A stretch of DNA of 64,000 nt from Flavobacteriales bacterium (GCA_017795025.1 CP051243.1:2380897-2444896), one strand, 5' to 3'; positions 9,375 through 18,657 are shown, numbered from the stretch's first letter. Notes: generated by a model from the sequence alone, not told the origin. Numbers and translations: made by a program.

Positions 9375-9403
9375 AACTTTATTCCCAATTATGGAATAAA
9401 GTT
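9375..9403. repeat. Perfect 11-bp inverted repeat (possible operator)
   Basis: AACTTTATTCC and its exact reverse complement GGAATAAAGTT separated by 7 nt (CAATTAT). Located about 120 nt upstream of the lipoprotein/LruC pair. It has no T-run on either side that would make it a terminator, so a protein-binding site is more likely. Confidence 0.55.
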
Positions 9404-9650
9404 CACTTTTTTGCAAAACGGGAAAAAGAGCGTTTATGTTTCCAAAATACGGAACCACCTACCCATAATCAAATATCAGAACGAAAGTAAGAATTAGTGG
9501 TCTTAGGTAATCGAAACAGAAGGGGCAAAAGGACCAAGGCATAACTAAAAAGAAGCCATTCGTGATTTCGAATAGCTTTCCCGCGGGTCGAGCGGCGGCT
9601 TATTAGATCGTCCTTTTAAAACTCCAAAATCCATAAATCGAAACTCTTTT

Positions 9651-9678
9651 TCGATAAACGGTCGTTTATCTTCGATTA
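9651..9678. repeat. Palindromic intergenic repeat, copy B
   Basis: Contains the exact palindrome GATAAACGGTCGTTTATC (9653-9670) plus the trailing TTCGATTA, identical to copy A over 28 nt. The CCGATAAACGG half-unit present in copies A and C is here degenerate. It ends about 55 nt upstream of the start of the 208-aa gene. Confidence 0.7.
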
Positions 9679-9733
9679 CTGGTTCGAGCGGGCTTTTTGA
9701 GGGTCTTAACTTCACCGGTCGAAATCCTTAGCC

Positions 9734-10360
9734 ATGTTTAAAAGCCCTTTCTATTCCTGCCTACTCCTACTTTGCAGCCTTGCTCAAAACCTCAGCGCCC
9801 AAAAAGATCTTTCCCTCGGCCTTAGTCTGCCCTTTCCCACAGGATTAAACAATGGCTTTTATTACCCCGAGGGCAGCTCCTTTAATCCTTATGAATACAG
9901 GAACCTTGATCGTTTTAGTTACGGAAACCTCGACCCCGGCCTAAGTTTAAGCTACAAAGGCTTCACTTTAAATTTTTATTGGCGCTACCAATATGGAGGT
10001 CAGGCTACTGCCGAAGGAGGATATCCAGTGCAATACCCTTATCGACACCGCAGTCAGTATTACAATTACCCCAGCAAACTGCACGATCCTTTTATCATGC
10101 AGCGCGATGGCTTTATGTATTTCAATTTGGGCTATCAATACATCTTTAATAAACAGGATACGCTGGATAAAGTGAGACCCTTAGTCGGAGCCTATCTGGG
10201 CTACAATAATTTGGAAATAGCCACGGGACTCGACTTCAAGCACGGTCGGGTCATGCTTTACAGTCAGCTTGTTCCTACAACAGGCTATGATAGTCAGTTT
10301 CTCTTCCAAGGCGATATTCATATTCAGGGCGGAATCCGTACCCAGATTAAATTGTTTTAA
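9734..10360 (+). CDS. Secreted outer-membrane-type protein of unknown function
   Basis: 208 aa. Signal peptide ending near LSAQ (about residue 22). The mature part is rich in Tyr, Gly and Phe with alternating aromatic/polar strands (LSLGLSLPFPTG, FTLNFYWRYQYGG, MYFNLGYQYIFN) and ends IQGGIRTQIKLF, as in a small beta-barrel. No family recognised. Six nt upstream of a lipoprotein gene, so probably co-transcribed with it. Confidence 0.6.
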   Translation: MFKSPFYSCLLLLCSLAQNLSAQKDLSLGLSLPFPTGLNNGFYYPEGSSFNPYEYRNLDRFSYGNLDPGLSLSYKGFTLNFYWRYQYGGQATAEGGYPVQYPYRHRSQYYNYPSKLHDPFIMQRDGFMYFNLGYQYIFNKQDTLDKVRPLVGAYLGYNNLEIATGLDFKHGRVMLYSQLVPTTGYDSQFLFQGDIHIQGGIRTQIKLF

Positions 10361-10366
10361 GCTTTA

Positions 10367-10849
10367 GTGATGAGAAGATCCTTACTAATCCTACTACAAA
10401 TGGGGCTGCTGCTCGCTTCTTGCGGAAGAACGGAAAAGAATGATTGCTATCAATACCTTGACGTTTTTGAATACGGTGAGGCTAATGCCCAGGCCGGACA
10501 TGAGGCTTGCCAAGAGTGCAGTTTAAACGGTTACACGGATATAGGCTTCTTACGCTTTGACCTCAACAATGGCTGGAACGCGCGCGATGACTCCTTAATG
10601 CGCCTAACGTACCGAGCGGCGGGTATTAGCCTACAATCCAATCTCCGGGCTTTTCGAAAATTAGTGATTGAAAACTACTGCACTGGAAATTTAGATACCG
10701 CCTATTACTTTGATATGGTTTCCCCCTGCTTAAGCTGCCCCAAGGGACCCATTAATTACATCCGCGAAATTCAGCGGGTAGATTATTACCTAAATGCGGA
10801 GGGCGATACGGTGGTGTACTGGTATAATCCGGCCCCGGAGGGTTGGTAG
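10367..10849 (+). CDS. Small Cys-rich lipoprotein of unknown function
   Basis: 160 aa (a start 3 nt further in is equally possible). Lipoprotein signal MMRRSLLILLQMGLLLASC with lipidated Cys at residue 19. The mature part has several Cys in pairs (CQEC, CLSC), which may form disulfides in the periplasm. Ends VVYWYNPAPEGW. No family recognised. Follows the 208-aa outer-membrane-type gene by 6 nt. Confidence 0.6.
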   Translation: MMRRSLLILLQMGLLLASCGRTEKNDCYQYLDVFEYGEANAQAGHEACQECSLNGYTDIGFLRFDLNNGWNARDDSLMRLTYRAAGISLQSNLRAFRKLVIENYCTGNLDTAYYFDMVSPCLSCPKGPINYIREIQRVDYYLNAEGDTVVYWYNPAPEGW

Positions 10850-10996
10850 GGAAATTTTAATTCAGGTAGTACTAATTACAGTTTCAGACTGACAAGGATT
10901 CTAAAAATCTGGGCTTGGGATTCGCTTAAAATAGAATTATAACCAATATGACTAAATTAGCCCTGCTTTGCATCTTTTCGTAACTTTTTCCTGGCC

Positions 10997-13399
10997 ATGG
11001 ATAAAAAAACCCTCTCCGAACGCGACATCTGCACTAAGTTCATCACCCCAGCAATTGAAAAAGCAGGCTGGGATAAGCAGACTCAACTCTTGGAAGAAGT
11101 GTCGTTCACTGATGGACGGATATATGTTCGAGGGAAGCTAACTGCCAGAGGGAAAAGGAAAAGAGCAGACTATATTCTCTACTTCAAGCCTAATATTCCA
11201 GTAGCAATAGTAGAAGCAAAGGATAATAAGCATTCCGTGAGAGCAGGGGTACAACAAGGCTTAGAATATGCTCGAATTTTGGATATCCCATGTGTCTTTA
11301 GCAGCAATGGAGATGGTTTTGTTTTCCATGATCGCTCAAGTAAAGAGGATATTGAAACTGAACTCAGCCTTGATGAATTTCCATCTCCGACGGAACTCTG
11401 GGCGAAATACAAACAATACAAAGGAATCGAAACGGAGGAAGCTGAAAAGGTGGCTTCACAGGACTATTTCTTTGATTCTTCTGGACGGAGCCCACGATAT
11501 TACCAACAGATTGCAATTAATAGGACGGTTGAGGCCATCGCTAAAGGACAAGATCGCATCCTATTGGTTATGGCTACTGGGACGGGTAAGACCTATACCG
11601 CTTTTCAGATTATTCACCGATTATGGAAAAGCCGTGCTAAAAAGCGAATCTTGTTCTTGGCAGATCGAAATGCTTTGATTGATCAAACACGACGGGGAGA
11701 TTTCAAGCATTTTAAGGATAAAATGACTGTTGTTAAGAATCGAAAAATCGATAAGAGCTACGAGGTTTACCTAGCCTTATACCAAGGTTTAACCGGCTAT
11801 AACGATGACGCAGATGCTTACAAGCAGTTCTCACCTGACTTTTTTGATCTCATTGTTATTGATGAGTGTCATAGAGGAAGTGCAAAAGAAGAAAGTGCCT
11901 GGCGGGAGATTCTTAGATACTTCTATAAGGCAACGCATATTGGACTTACTGCAACTCCAAAAGAAACGGATAAGGTTTCTAACATTGAATATTTCGGTGA
12001 TCCAGTTTATACTTATTCGCTTAAACAAGGAATTGATGATGGCTTCCTCGCTCCTTATCGTGTAATCCGAGTAAACCTAAATATTGATACAGAGGGTTGG
12101 AGGCCTGAGCAAGGAAAGACAGACAAAGAAGGTAGAGAAGTTGAGGACCGCATTTATAACCGAAAGGATTTCGACCGAAATTTGGTGATTGATGAACGTA
12201 CCCGAAAGGTTGCGGAAAAGTTATCTGAATTCCTGAAAGGCTACGATAGATTCGCGAAAACGATTGTCTTCTGCTCAGATATCGATCATGCAGAGCGTAT
12301 GCGTCAAGCTCTTGCTAATCTAAACGCCGACCACGTAGCCCAAAATCACAAATATGTGATGCAAATAACGGGTGACAACGACGAGGGAAAAAGGGAGTTA
12401 GACAACTTTATTAATCCAGAAGAAACCTATCCAGTTATTGCCACCACTTCCGAGCTTATGACCACTGGTGTAGATGCCCAAACTTGTCGTGTTATTGTTC
12501 TCGATGTCGAGATAAAGTCTATGACTAAGTTTAAACAAATTGTCGGTCGAGGCACACGGATAAACGAAGAGTTCGGAAAACAATATTTCACCATTCTAGA
12601 TTTCCGGAACGTAACCAATCTGTTTGCGGACCCAGAGTTTGATGGTGATCCCATACGCGTAAAGCCTGTTGAAGAAAAAACCGATCTCTCTTTAGTTGTT
12701 CAGGAAGAGGAAGATGATAAGCTAGTGGCAATTGATGAAGAAACCGGCGAGGAAATCGAATTCAAGAAAGTGGGACTTCGATATCCGGATGGCACTAATG
12801 TGAAAGGTAACTGGGCAAGAGTAAGTGAACCACGCGAGAAGGTGTATGTAAACGGTGTAGATGTCTCGGTCTTATTGAGCCGAGAAATGTACTTCGACAA
12901 AGACGGCAAGCCAATCACCACCAGCTTAAAAGATCATACCAAGGAGCTCATTAAAGGCCAATATCATTCACTTGATGACTTTTTAAACCGATGGAATAGC
13001 ACCGATAAAAAGGAGGTCATCATCAAAGAACTCGAAGAAGAGGGTATACTAGTTGAAGCTTTAAGAGACGCGGTAAACCACGAAGTAGATCTCTTTGACC
13101 TAATCTGCCATGTGGCCTTCGAACAGCCCCCATTAACGCGAAAAGAGCGCGCAAACAACGTAAAGAAAAGAGACTACTTCACTAAGTATGGAGAGCAGGC
13201 CCGTAAGGTCTTAGAGACCCTTTTAGAGAAGTATGCTGATGAAGGCATAACCAATATCGAAAGCATGGATATCTTAAAAGTGAATCCACTTACCCAGTAC
13301 GGGTCCCCCTTAGAAATAATCCAGAAATTTGGCAGCAAGGGCAAGTATCTAGCGGCAGTTAAGGAATTAGAACAAGAACTTTATAAACCCGGTGCCTAA
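10997..13399 (+). CDS. hsdR: Type I restriction endonuclease R subunit (EcoEI-like)
   Basis: 800 aa, close to the length of EcoEI-type R subunits. Motor and nuclease subunit of a type I restriction complex: ATP-driven translocation and cleavage of unmethylated DNA. Domains in order: PD-(D/E)xK nuclease (D58, then VEAK with E73 and K75); SF2 helicase with Walker A MATGTGKT (192-199), DECH box near 290 (IDECHRG), motif III GLTATP near 317, and motif VI QIVGRGTR; then an EcoEI_R_C-like C-terminal region (about 630-795) that docks on the methylase. All catalytic motifs are intact. First gene of a five-gene plus-strand cassette; its stop overlaps the next start (TAATG). Confidence 0.93.
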   Translation: MDKKTLSERDICTKFITPAIEKAGWDKQTQLLEEVSFTDGRIYVRGKLTARGKRKRADYILYFKPNIPVAIVEAKDNKHSVRAGVQQGLEYARILDIPCVFSSNGDGFVFHDRSSKEDIETELSLDEFPSPTELWAKYKQYKGIETEEAEKVASQDYFFDSSGRSPRYYQQIAINRTVEAIAKGQDRILLVMATGTGKTYTAFQIIHRLWKSRAKKRILFLADRNALIDQTRRGDFKHFKDKMTVVKNRKIDKSYEVYLALYQGLTGYNDDADAYKQFSPDFFDLIVIDECHRGSAKEESAWREILRYFYKATHIGLTATPKETDKVSNIEYFGDPVYTYSLKQGIDDGFLAPYRVIRVNLNIDTEGWRPEQGKTDKEGREVEDRIYNRKDFDRNLVIDERTRKVAEKLSEFLKGYDRFAKTIVFCSDIDHAERMRQALANLNADHVAQNHKYVMQITGDNDEGKRELDNFINPEETYPVIATTSELMTTGVDAQTCRVIVLDVEIKSMTKFKQIVGRGTRINEEFGKQYFTILDFRNVTNLFADPEFDGDPIRVKPVEEKTDLSLVVQEEEDDKLVAIDEETGEEIEFKKVGLRYPDGTNVKGNWARVSEPREKVYVNGVDVSVLLSREMYFDKDGKPITTSLKDHTKELIKGQYHSLDDFLNRWNSTDKKEVIIKELEEEGILVEALRDAVNHEVDLFDLICHVAFEQPPLTRKERANNVKKRDYFTKYGEQARKVLETLLEKYADEGITNIESMDILKVNPLTQYGSPLEIIQKFGSKGKYLAAVKELEQELYKPGA

Positions 13400-14397
13400 T
13401 GAGAGAGCAGCAGGAGATCATTATCTACAATACCGAAGATGGCCGAACCTCTGTAGCCTTATTCGCGAAAGATGGTGACGTTTGGATGAATCAAAATCAA
13501 ATTGCGGAACTTTTTGACACCTCTAAGCAAAACATTGGTCAGCACATTAAAAACATATTGGAAGACAGAGAGTTGGGTTCTGATTCAGTTGTAAAGAATT
13601 TCTTTACAACTGCCAGTGATGGCAAACAATATGAGGTGACTTACTACGCCCTTTCGATGATTTTAGCGATTGGCTTTAGAGTTCGCAGTAAACGAGGGAC
13701 GCAGTTCAGGGTTTGGGCAATTCAAAACCTTGAAGATTATATGGTTAAAGGGTTTGTGATGGACGATGAGCGCCTAAAGAACCCTAATGGTCGCCCCGAC
13801 TATTTTGATGAACTGTTAGAGCGTATTAGGGAGATACGTTCTTCGGAAAAGAGATTTTATCAAAAGGTTCGAGATTTGCTGGCTTTAAGTAGCGATTACG
13901 ACTCAAGTGATAAAGCCACTCAAATGTTCTTTGCAGAAACCCAAAACAAACTTCTATATGCTGTAACTAATCAAACCGCAGCGGAACTCATTGTGGACCG
14001 AGCTAAGGCTGAGGCTCCAAATATGGGCCTTACTTCTTGGAAAGGAGCAAGGGTGCGCAAGCAAGATATTATCATCGCAAAGAATTACCTTGAAAAGAAC
14101 GAGCTAGACACTTTAAATCGTCTTACTATTATCTTTCTGGAAACTGCCGAGCTGAGAGTTAAAGAGCGTAAAGACATTACTCTGCGCTTTTGGCGCGAAA
14201 ATGTAGATCGCATCCTCCAATTTAATGACAAAGAGATCTTGCTAGATGCTGGCTCAGTTTCGAAGAAGCAAATGACAGAAAGAGTCCATTCCGTATATGA
14301 TGATTTTGACAGCAGAAGGAAGAAAGTTGAAGCCGAACAAGCCGACTTAGAAGATTTAAAAGCACTTGAGCAAAAGGTTAAAAGCAAGAAAAACTAA
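13399..14397 (+). CDS. RhuM-family protein inside the type I RM operon
   Basis: 332 aa. Matches the RhuM family, named from a Salmonella pathogenicity-island gene: N-terminal winged-helix/KilA-N-like region (VWMNQNQIAELFDTSKQNIGQHIKNI), then YYALSMILAIGFRVRSKRGTQFR, and a helical C-terminus rich in Glu/Lys. Wedged between hsdR (1-nt overlap) and hsdM (start abuts the stop), so it is made at the same time as the RM subunits. RhuM genes are frequently found inside type I RM operons; the biochemical role is not established. The N-terminal part suggests DNA binding, perhaps control of the operon or of the complex. Confidence 0.85.
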   Translation: MREQQEIIIYNTEDGRTSVALFAKDGDVWMNQNQIAELFDTSKQNIGQHIKNILEDRELGSDSVVKNFFTTASDGKQYEVTYYALSMILAIGFRVRSKRGTQFRVWAIQNLEDYMVKGFVMDDERLKNPNGRPDYFDELLERIREIRSSEKRFYQKVRDLLALSSDYDSSDKATQMFFAETQNKLLYAVTNQTAAELIVDRAKAEAPNMGLTSWKGARVRKQDIIIAKNYLEKNELDTLNRLTIIFLETAELRVKERKDITLRFWRENVDRILQFNDKEILLDAGSVSKKQMTERVHSVYDDFDSRRKKVEAEQADLEDLKALEQKVKSKKN

Positions 14398-15831
14398 ATG
14401 ACAAACCTCAAAGGAATACTCGACAGTATCCGCAAAATAATGTGGCAAGACAATGGCCTGAACGGTGATGCCCAACGCATTGAGCAATTAGGCTGGATGC
14501 TTTTTCTTAAAATATTTTCTGACAAAGACCAGGAGCTCGAAATCCTAAAAGACGATTATGTGAGCCCAATTCCTGAAGAATTTCACTGGGACGCCTGGGC
14601 AGGAAACGACGAAGGAATCACCGGGGATGAATTGCAAGCTTTTGTGGATCAGAAATTGTTTCCGGCTTTGCGCAATTTACAGGTAGGAATTAGTAAGGAG
14701 CTCTCTAACCAGCGTGCCCTCTTGGTGCGAGAGGTGTTTGAGGGCAATAATAACTATATGAAGAGCGGGATTAACATCCGCAAGGTCTTGAATAAGCTTA
14801 ATAAGATAGACTTTAACATAGCTAAAGACCGCCACGCCTTTGGAGAGTTGTATGAGACTATTTTAAAAGAGTTACAAAGTGCGGGTAAAAGTGGAGAGTT
14901 TTATACCCCCCGTGCTATTACTGAGTTCATCTGTGAAATGATGAACCCACAATTAGGAGAAAAAATCTTGGACCCTAGCTGTGGAACTGGGGGCTATTTA
15001 ACAGCCGCCATTGAGCATCTTAAAGGGCAAGCAAACAGCATAGAAGAAAGGGAGAGCATTTCTGAGAATATTATTGGCTGGGAGTATAAACCGCTTCCCT
15101 ACCTTTTGGCAACCACCAATCTGATTTTGCACGATATGGAGGTTCCGAATATAGTTTTTCGAGATAGTTTGGATCAACCTTTGTCCTCCTACACCGAAAA
15201 AGATAGAGTGAATTTAATCTTGGCCAACCCTCCCTTTGGGGGGATTGTGGCAAATGGAAATGAAGCCAACTTCCCAGGATTTAAGACTAAGGAAAGCGCG
15301 GATTTATTTCTGGTGCTTATGATTCGTTTACTTAAGCAAGGAGGCAGGGCTGGAATTGTTTTGCCAGATGGCTCTTTAACGGGGGAAGGGGTTAAACAGA
15401 GAGTGCGCGAAAAGCTCTTGAATGATTGCAATTTGCACACCATCATTCGGCTTCCCAACTCGGTTTTCCAGCCTTATGCCACGGTAGCTACAAACCTGCT
15501 TTTCTTCACTAAAGGGGAGCCTACCAAAGATGTTTGGTACTATGAGCATCGCCTTCCTGAAGGACAGAAGAGTTACAGCAAAACACGACCTATCAAACTT
15601 CGAGAGTTTGAACCCATAAAGAAATGGTGGAACAAACGTGAAGAGAGCGATATAGCCTGGAAGGTTGATATAAAAACCATCCAAGAGCGCAATTATGATC
15701 TTGACATAAAAAACCCTACTAAACAGGAAGAGGAAGTCATATATAGCAGTTCTGAAATTATTGAGATGCTGGAAACTAGCATAGTAGCTAGCAATGAACT
15801 TTTATTCAGGTTAAAAGAGTCCATAAAATGA
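14398..15831 (+). CDS. hsdM: Type I restriction-modification N6-adenine methylase subunit
   Basis: 477 aa. Methylates adenine in the site recognised by HsdS, and forms the M2S core of the complex. N-terminal HsdM_N helical domain (about 6-150), then the N6_Mtase fold: GEFYTPRAI, motif I LDPSCGTGGYL (SAM binding) and motif IV ANPPFGG (catalytic NPPF). Starts exactly after the rhuM stop and ends with a 4-nt ATGA overlap into hsdS. Length and motifs are complete, so methylation should be active. Confidence 0.93.
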   Translation: MTNLKGILDSIRKIMWQDNGLNGDAQRIEQLGWMLFLKIFSDKDQELEILKDDYVSPIPEEFHWDAWAGNDEGITGDELQAFVDQKLFPALRNLQVGISKELSNQRALLVREVFEGNNNYMKSGINIRKVLNKLNKIDFNIAKDRHAFGELYETILKELQSAGKSGEFYTPRAITEFICEMMNPQLGEKILDPSCGTGGYLTAAIEHLKGQANSIEERESISENIIGWEYKPLPYLLATTNLILHDMEVPNIVFRDSLDQPLSSYTEKDRVNLILANPPFGGIVANGNEANFPGFKTKESADLFLVLMIRLLKQGGRAGIVLPDGSLTGEGVKQRVREKLLNDCNLHTIIRLPNSVFQPYATVATNLLFFTKGEPTKDVWYYEHRLPEGQKSYSKTRPIKLREFEPIKKWWNKREESDIAWKVDIKTIQERNYDLDIKNPTKQEEEVIYSSSEIIEMLETSIVASNELLFRLKESIK

Positions 15832-17105
15832 ACTTGACACCTATAAAGACCTTATTTCACGTTGAAAAGGGAAGTTTACAAAGTTCAAAATGCACGCCTG
15901 GTAGCTTTAACTTCATTACAGCTGCTGCTGAATGGAAAACACACAATGATTATTCACACACGGGTGAAGCATTGGTTTTTGCAGCAGCCGCTTCCGGGTC
16001 TCTAGGGAGAACACATTATGTCAATGGTGATTTTATAGCCAGCGACCTTTGCTTCATACTTACTCCCAAAGATGAAAAACAGCACCCTGTTGATCTGAAG
16101 TTCTACCATCTAATATTTAATACTCTTCGAACAGAAATTGTTAGAAACACTAAATCTGGTACATCCAAGGAGGCTATCGGTAAAACTGTTTTCGGCAACT
16201 ATCAGATACCATATTTTCAAGTGTCTAGACAAGTCTCAATTAGAGAACAGTTCATGTCCCTTCAAGCGGATAGTTTGAAGCTTGAGAATGAGCTCACTCA
16301 CCAACTCTCCCTTGTCCAGCAATTACGTCAGGCTTTCTTAAGGGAAGCAATGCAAGGGAAGTTGGTCCCACAAGATCCAAATGATGAGCCTGCCTCGGTA
16401 TTGCTTGAAAGAATCAAGGCAGAAAAAGAGCAGCTGGTCAAGGAAAAGAAGATTAAGAAGCAAAAGCCTTTACCGTCGATAAGTGAAGATGAGATCCCAT
16501 TTGAGATCCCGGAAAGTTGGGTTTGGTGTAGGCTGGGGGAGATTGTTAATTTGATTACAAGTGGTTCACGTGGTTGGGCTAAATATTACTCGAAAGAAGG
16601 AGCAAAGTTCCTACGAATGGGCAATCTTTCAAAAGATAGTTATAACCTTAGATTGGACAACATTCAGCTTGTCAACCCTCCAGATAATTCTGAAGGTAAA
16701 AGAACCCAACTAAAAGAAAATGATATTCTGGTTTCAATCACTGGAGAGGTTGGAAACTTAGGACTTATTCCAAAAGATTTTGGTAGATCGTATATAAATC
16801 AACATACAGGATTGATTCGGTTGAATAAAAATATTCTTCCTCTTTTTGTTGCAAATTGTTTCTTATCTCCATTCCTAAAAGAACAATTCAACAAGCCACA
16901 AAGAGGCCTGAAGAACAGCTTTCGCCTAACTGATTTAGAATATCTTACTATCCCACTGGCTCCAATAAGCGAGCAAAAACGAATAATAGCCAGTTTGCGA
17001 GAGATAATGTCGTTTTGCGATAAAGTAGAATCATGCGTAAAAAAAAGTAAAAAGCAGAATAACATGCTTTTGCAGCGGATTTTAATGGAATGTCTTAATA
17101 AGTAA
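15828..17105 (+). CDS. hsdS: Type I restriction-modification specificity subunit
   Basis: 425 aa. Two target-recognition domains (about 1-140 and 225-375), each followed by a conserved helical spacer. The central one carries the typical QLRQAFLREAMQGKLVPQ and PASVLLERIKAEKEQL motifs; the C-terminal one ends in SEQKRIIASLREI..CDKVE. The TRDs set the two halves of the bipartite target; the sequence of that target cannot be read from the protein. TRD1 starts abruptly at the N-terminus and is shorter than TRD2, which may be normal or may reflect domain exchange. The start overlaps the hsdM stop. Confidence 0.92.
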   Translation: MNLTPIKTLFHVEKGSLQSSKCTPGSFNFITAAAEWKTHNDYSHTGEALVFAAAASGSLGRTHYVNGDFIASDLCFILTPKDEKQHPVDLKFYHLIFNTLRTEIVRNTKSGTSKEAIGKTVFGNYQIPYFQVSRQVSIREQFMSLQADSLKLENELTHQLSLVQQLRQAFLREAMQGKLVPQDPNDEPASVLLERIKAEKEQLVKEKKIKKQKPLPSISEDEIPFEIPESWVWCRLGEIVNLITSGSRGWAKYYSKEGAKFLRMGNLSKDSYNLRLDNIQLVNPPDNSEGKRTQLKENDILVSITGEVGNLGLIPKDFGRSYINQHTGLIRLNKNILPLFVANCFLSPFLKEQFNKPQRGLKNSFRLTDLEYLTIPLAPISEQKRIIASLREIMSFCDKVESCVKKSKKQNNMLLQRILMECLNK

Positions 17106-17115
17106 CAAGGAGTTT

Positions 17116-18588
17116 ATGTTTGGTAAAAAGAAAATAAAACACTTTAAGCTCGGCAAGGCTGAAGCAGAAGCTGAGGTTTCAGACCCAAGGTTCGAGGCTT
17201 GGTACCAAGATCCCTTCAACGTAGAGGAAAGGATAATTCAAGACGAGATATTTATTATCACCGGCCGAAAAGGCTCTGGGAAATCTATGACAGCGAACCA
17301 CCTTCTTCACAAAAGCCGTTCAGATCAAAATCTCTTTGTAAAGATCGTAGATCTACAGGAAGTTGAAAGAATTAACTCTATAGCATCTCGGACAAATGAA
17401 TCCTTAGAAGACAGAACCTTATTCAAATGGTTATGCCTAGTAGAGCTTTGCAAATTGATTATAGCTTCAGATAGAGCGAGTTTTAGCAACGGAGTAAGAA
17501 AACTTAAACAGTTTCTAGCTACTAATAGCAGGATTGTCGATATAGCAAAATTTCAAGTTACAGACATTGTAGAAGAAATAAATAAAGGGGCCAAAGCCCA
17601 TGTTCTAAAACAGGGGTTTAGTTTTCTTTCAAAATATATTGGCAATAAGCAAAGAGCTCCGATTGCTGAATTACTACCTGGGCTCGAGGAAGTGGTCACT
17701 GAAGTTCTACAATATGAGGACTTAAAAGACTTAAGGTTTATAATCTTTATAGATGACCTGGATTATAAGCTTACAGCTAAAAGCAAAGGTAGAATTAGTT
17801 TAATGCAAGATATGGTCTCTACCATAAAGACCATGCGCTCAAGTGTTTTATACGGCACTAAGGCATTCATCGTTATGCTACTTCGAAATGACGTTAAAAG
17901 ACTGCTTACAGGTGATGATAGGAACTTGGGGAAGACATTTAAATCGAGTTCTTTCAATTTAAACTGGTTTTCAGATGATTCTGAAAGTATTTATGAAACT
18001 CCTCTATTCCTATTTATCCAAGAAAGACTTAAAACCCAAAATACGGCAGATAAGAGTTTCTTGTCACAAAATGATATTCTTGAAAGTCTTTTTGATTCAT
18101 CAAGAACCGATGTTTTTTCAGAAATAAGAAAACTTACAAGCTACAGGCCACGTGACTTTATCCTGTTTTTCAAGAAATGGGAAGGCCAAGACGTATACAT
18201 TATGCAAAATGAAGATGAGTTTCAACGCCTGGTTAAGGACTATGTAAAAAATTACTTCGAAGAACTAATTGATGAGCTTAGTTTAAGTTTCCCAGAACTC
18301 GAAGAGCAAGTGTTTAAACAGTTTATACGGTTAGTTTATGATTACTGCAAAGGAGGAGGAGTCTATATTTCATATCAAGAATTGGTAACCCAAGTAGAGG
18401 AAACTATCCAGGAATACTCGCCCCATGGTCTGATTAAAGCGTTAATTAACTATACAGTCTTGACCCCCAACTTCTATAACCGAGAAGTTATTTTCCAAGA
18501 AGATAACCCATCTGACGCTTTCAATGTTGAAGGTGTGGGTTATAGCCTCCATCCGGCGATCTACAGATACTTTGCCATCAATAGATAA
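17116..18588 (+). CDS. P-loop ATPase (Sll1717-like) at the end of the RM cassette
   Basis: 490 aa. Walker A GRKGSGKS (50-57), Walker B FIIFIDDLD (208-216), and a downstream arginine-bearing segment (MLLRNDVKRLL, about 253). The N-terminal pattern of a short basic region, a DPF motif and the P-loop by residue 50 resembles the Sll1717-type P-loop ATPases, which are otherwise uncharacterised and which I associate with defence contexts; the assignment is from memory of motif layout. The C-terminal half is helical with no recognised effector. It starts 10 nt after hsdS with AAGGAG 3 nt before the ATG, an unusually SD-like leader for this phylum, and is probably co-transcribed with the RM genes. 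The gene is visibly AT-rich relative to the housekeeping genes further right. Confidence 0.7.
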   Translation: MFGKKKIKHFKLGKAEAEAEVSDPRFEAWYQDPFNVEERIIQDEIFIITGRKGSGKSMTANHLLHKSRSDQNLFVKIVDLQEVERINSIASRTNESLEDRTLFKWLCLVELCKLIIASDRASFSNGVRKLKQFLATNSRIVDIAKFQVTDIVEEINKGAKAHVLKQGFSFLSKYIGNKQRAPIAELLPGLEEVVTEVLQYEDLKDLRFIIFIDDLDYKLTAKSKGRISLMQDMVSTIKTMRSSVLYGTKAFIVMLLRNDVKRLLTGDDRNLGKTFKSSSFNLNWFSDDSESIYETPLFLFIQERLKTQNTADKSFLSQNDILESLFDSSRTDVFSEIRKLTSYRPRDFILFFKKWEGQDVYIMQNEDEFQRLVKDYVKNYFEELIDELSLSFPELEEQVFKQFIRLVYDYCKGGGVYISYQELVTQVEETIQEYSPHGLIKALINYTVLTPNFYNREVIFQEDNPSDAFNVEGVGYSLHPAIYRYFAINR

Positions 18589-18608
18589 CCTATGCATATT
18601 CTATGCAC

Positions 18609-18656
18609 AAAAAAAGCCAGTAAGCACATCTTTCAATGCAACCTACTGACTTTCAA
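18609..18656 (-). terminator. Terminator of tRNA-Met
   Basis: On the minus strand, immediately 3' of the tRNA: arms AGTCAGTA/TACTGGCT (with G-U pairs) around a ~22-nt loop, followed by seven T. Confidence 0.6.
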
Positions 18657-18657
18657 G

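Larger units (their letters stand above)
9257..9733. other. Divergent intergenic region
   Basis: 477 nt between the lipoprotein/LruC pair (minus) and the next genes (plus). It holds two notable elements listed separately: an 11-bp-arm inverted repeat at 9375-9403 and palindromic repeat copy B at 9651-9678. No credible gene; the short frames here lack any start context or family resemblance. Confidence 0.5.

Noticed and set aside
8831-9388. Longer 185-codon version of the small lipoprotein
   Set aside because: The extra 44 N-terminal residues would bury the lipoprotein signal; the ATG at 9256 gives a standard lipobox.
9234-9497. Open frames upstream of the lipoprotein gene (plus-strand 87 codons, minus-strand 60 codons)
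   Set aside because: They lie in the divergent promoter region and cover the lipoprotein start and the inverted repeat; composition is not protein-like.
11179-13158. Several antisense frames inside hsdR
   Set aside because: Shadows of a gene with intact motifs; none has a family pattern.
15828-16260. Truncation of hsdS at its N-terminus
   Set aside because: The first recognition domain is short, but the gene starts in a 4-nt overlap with hsdM and has both conserved spacers, so it is probably complete.
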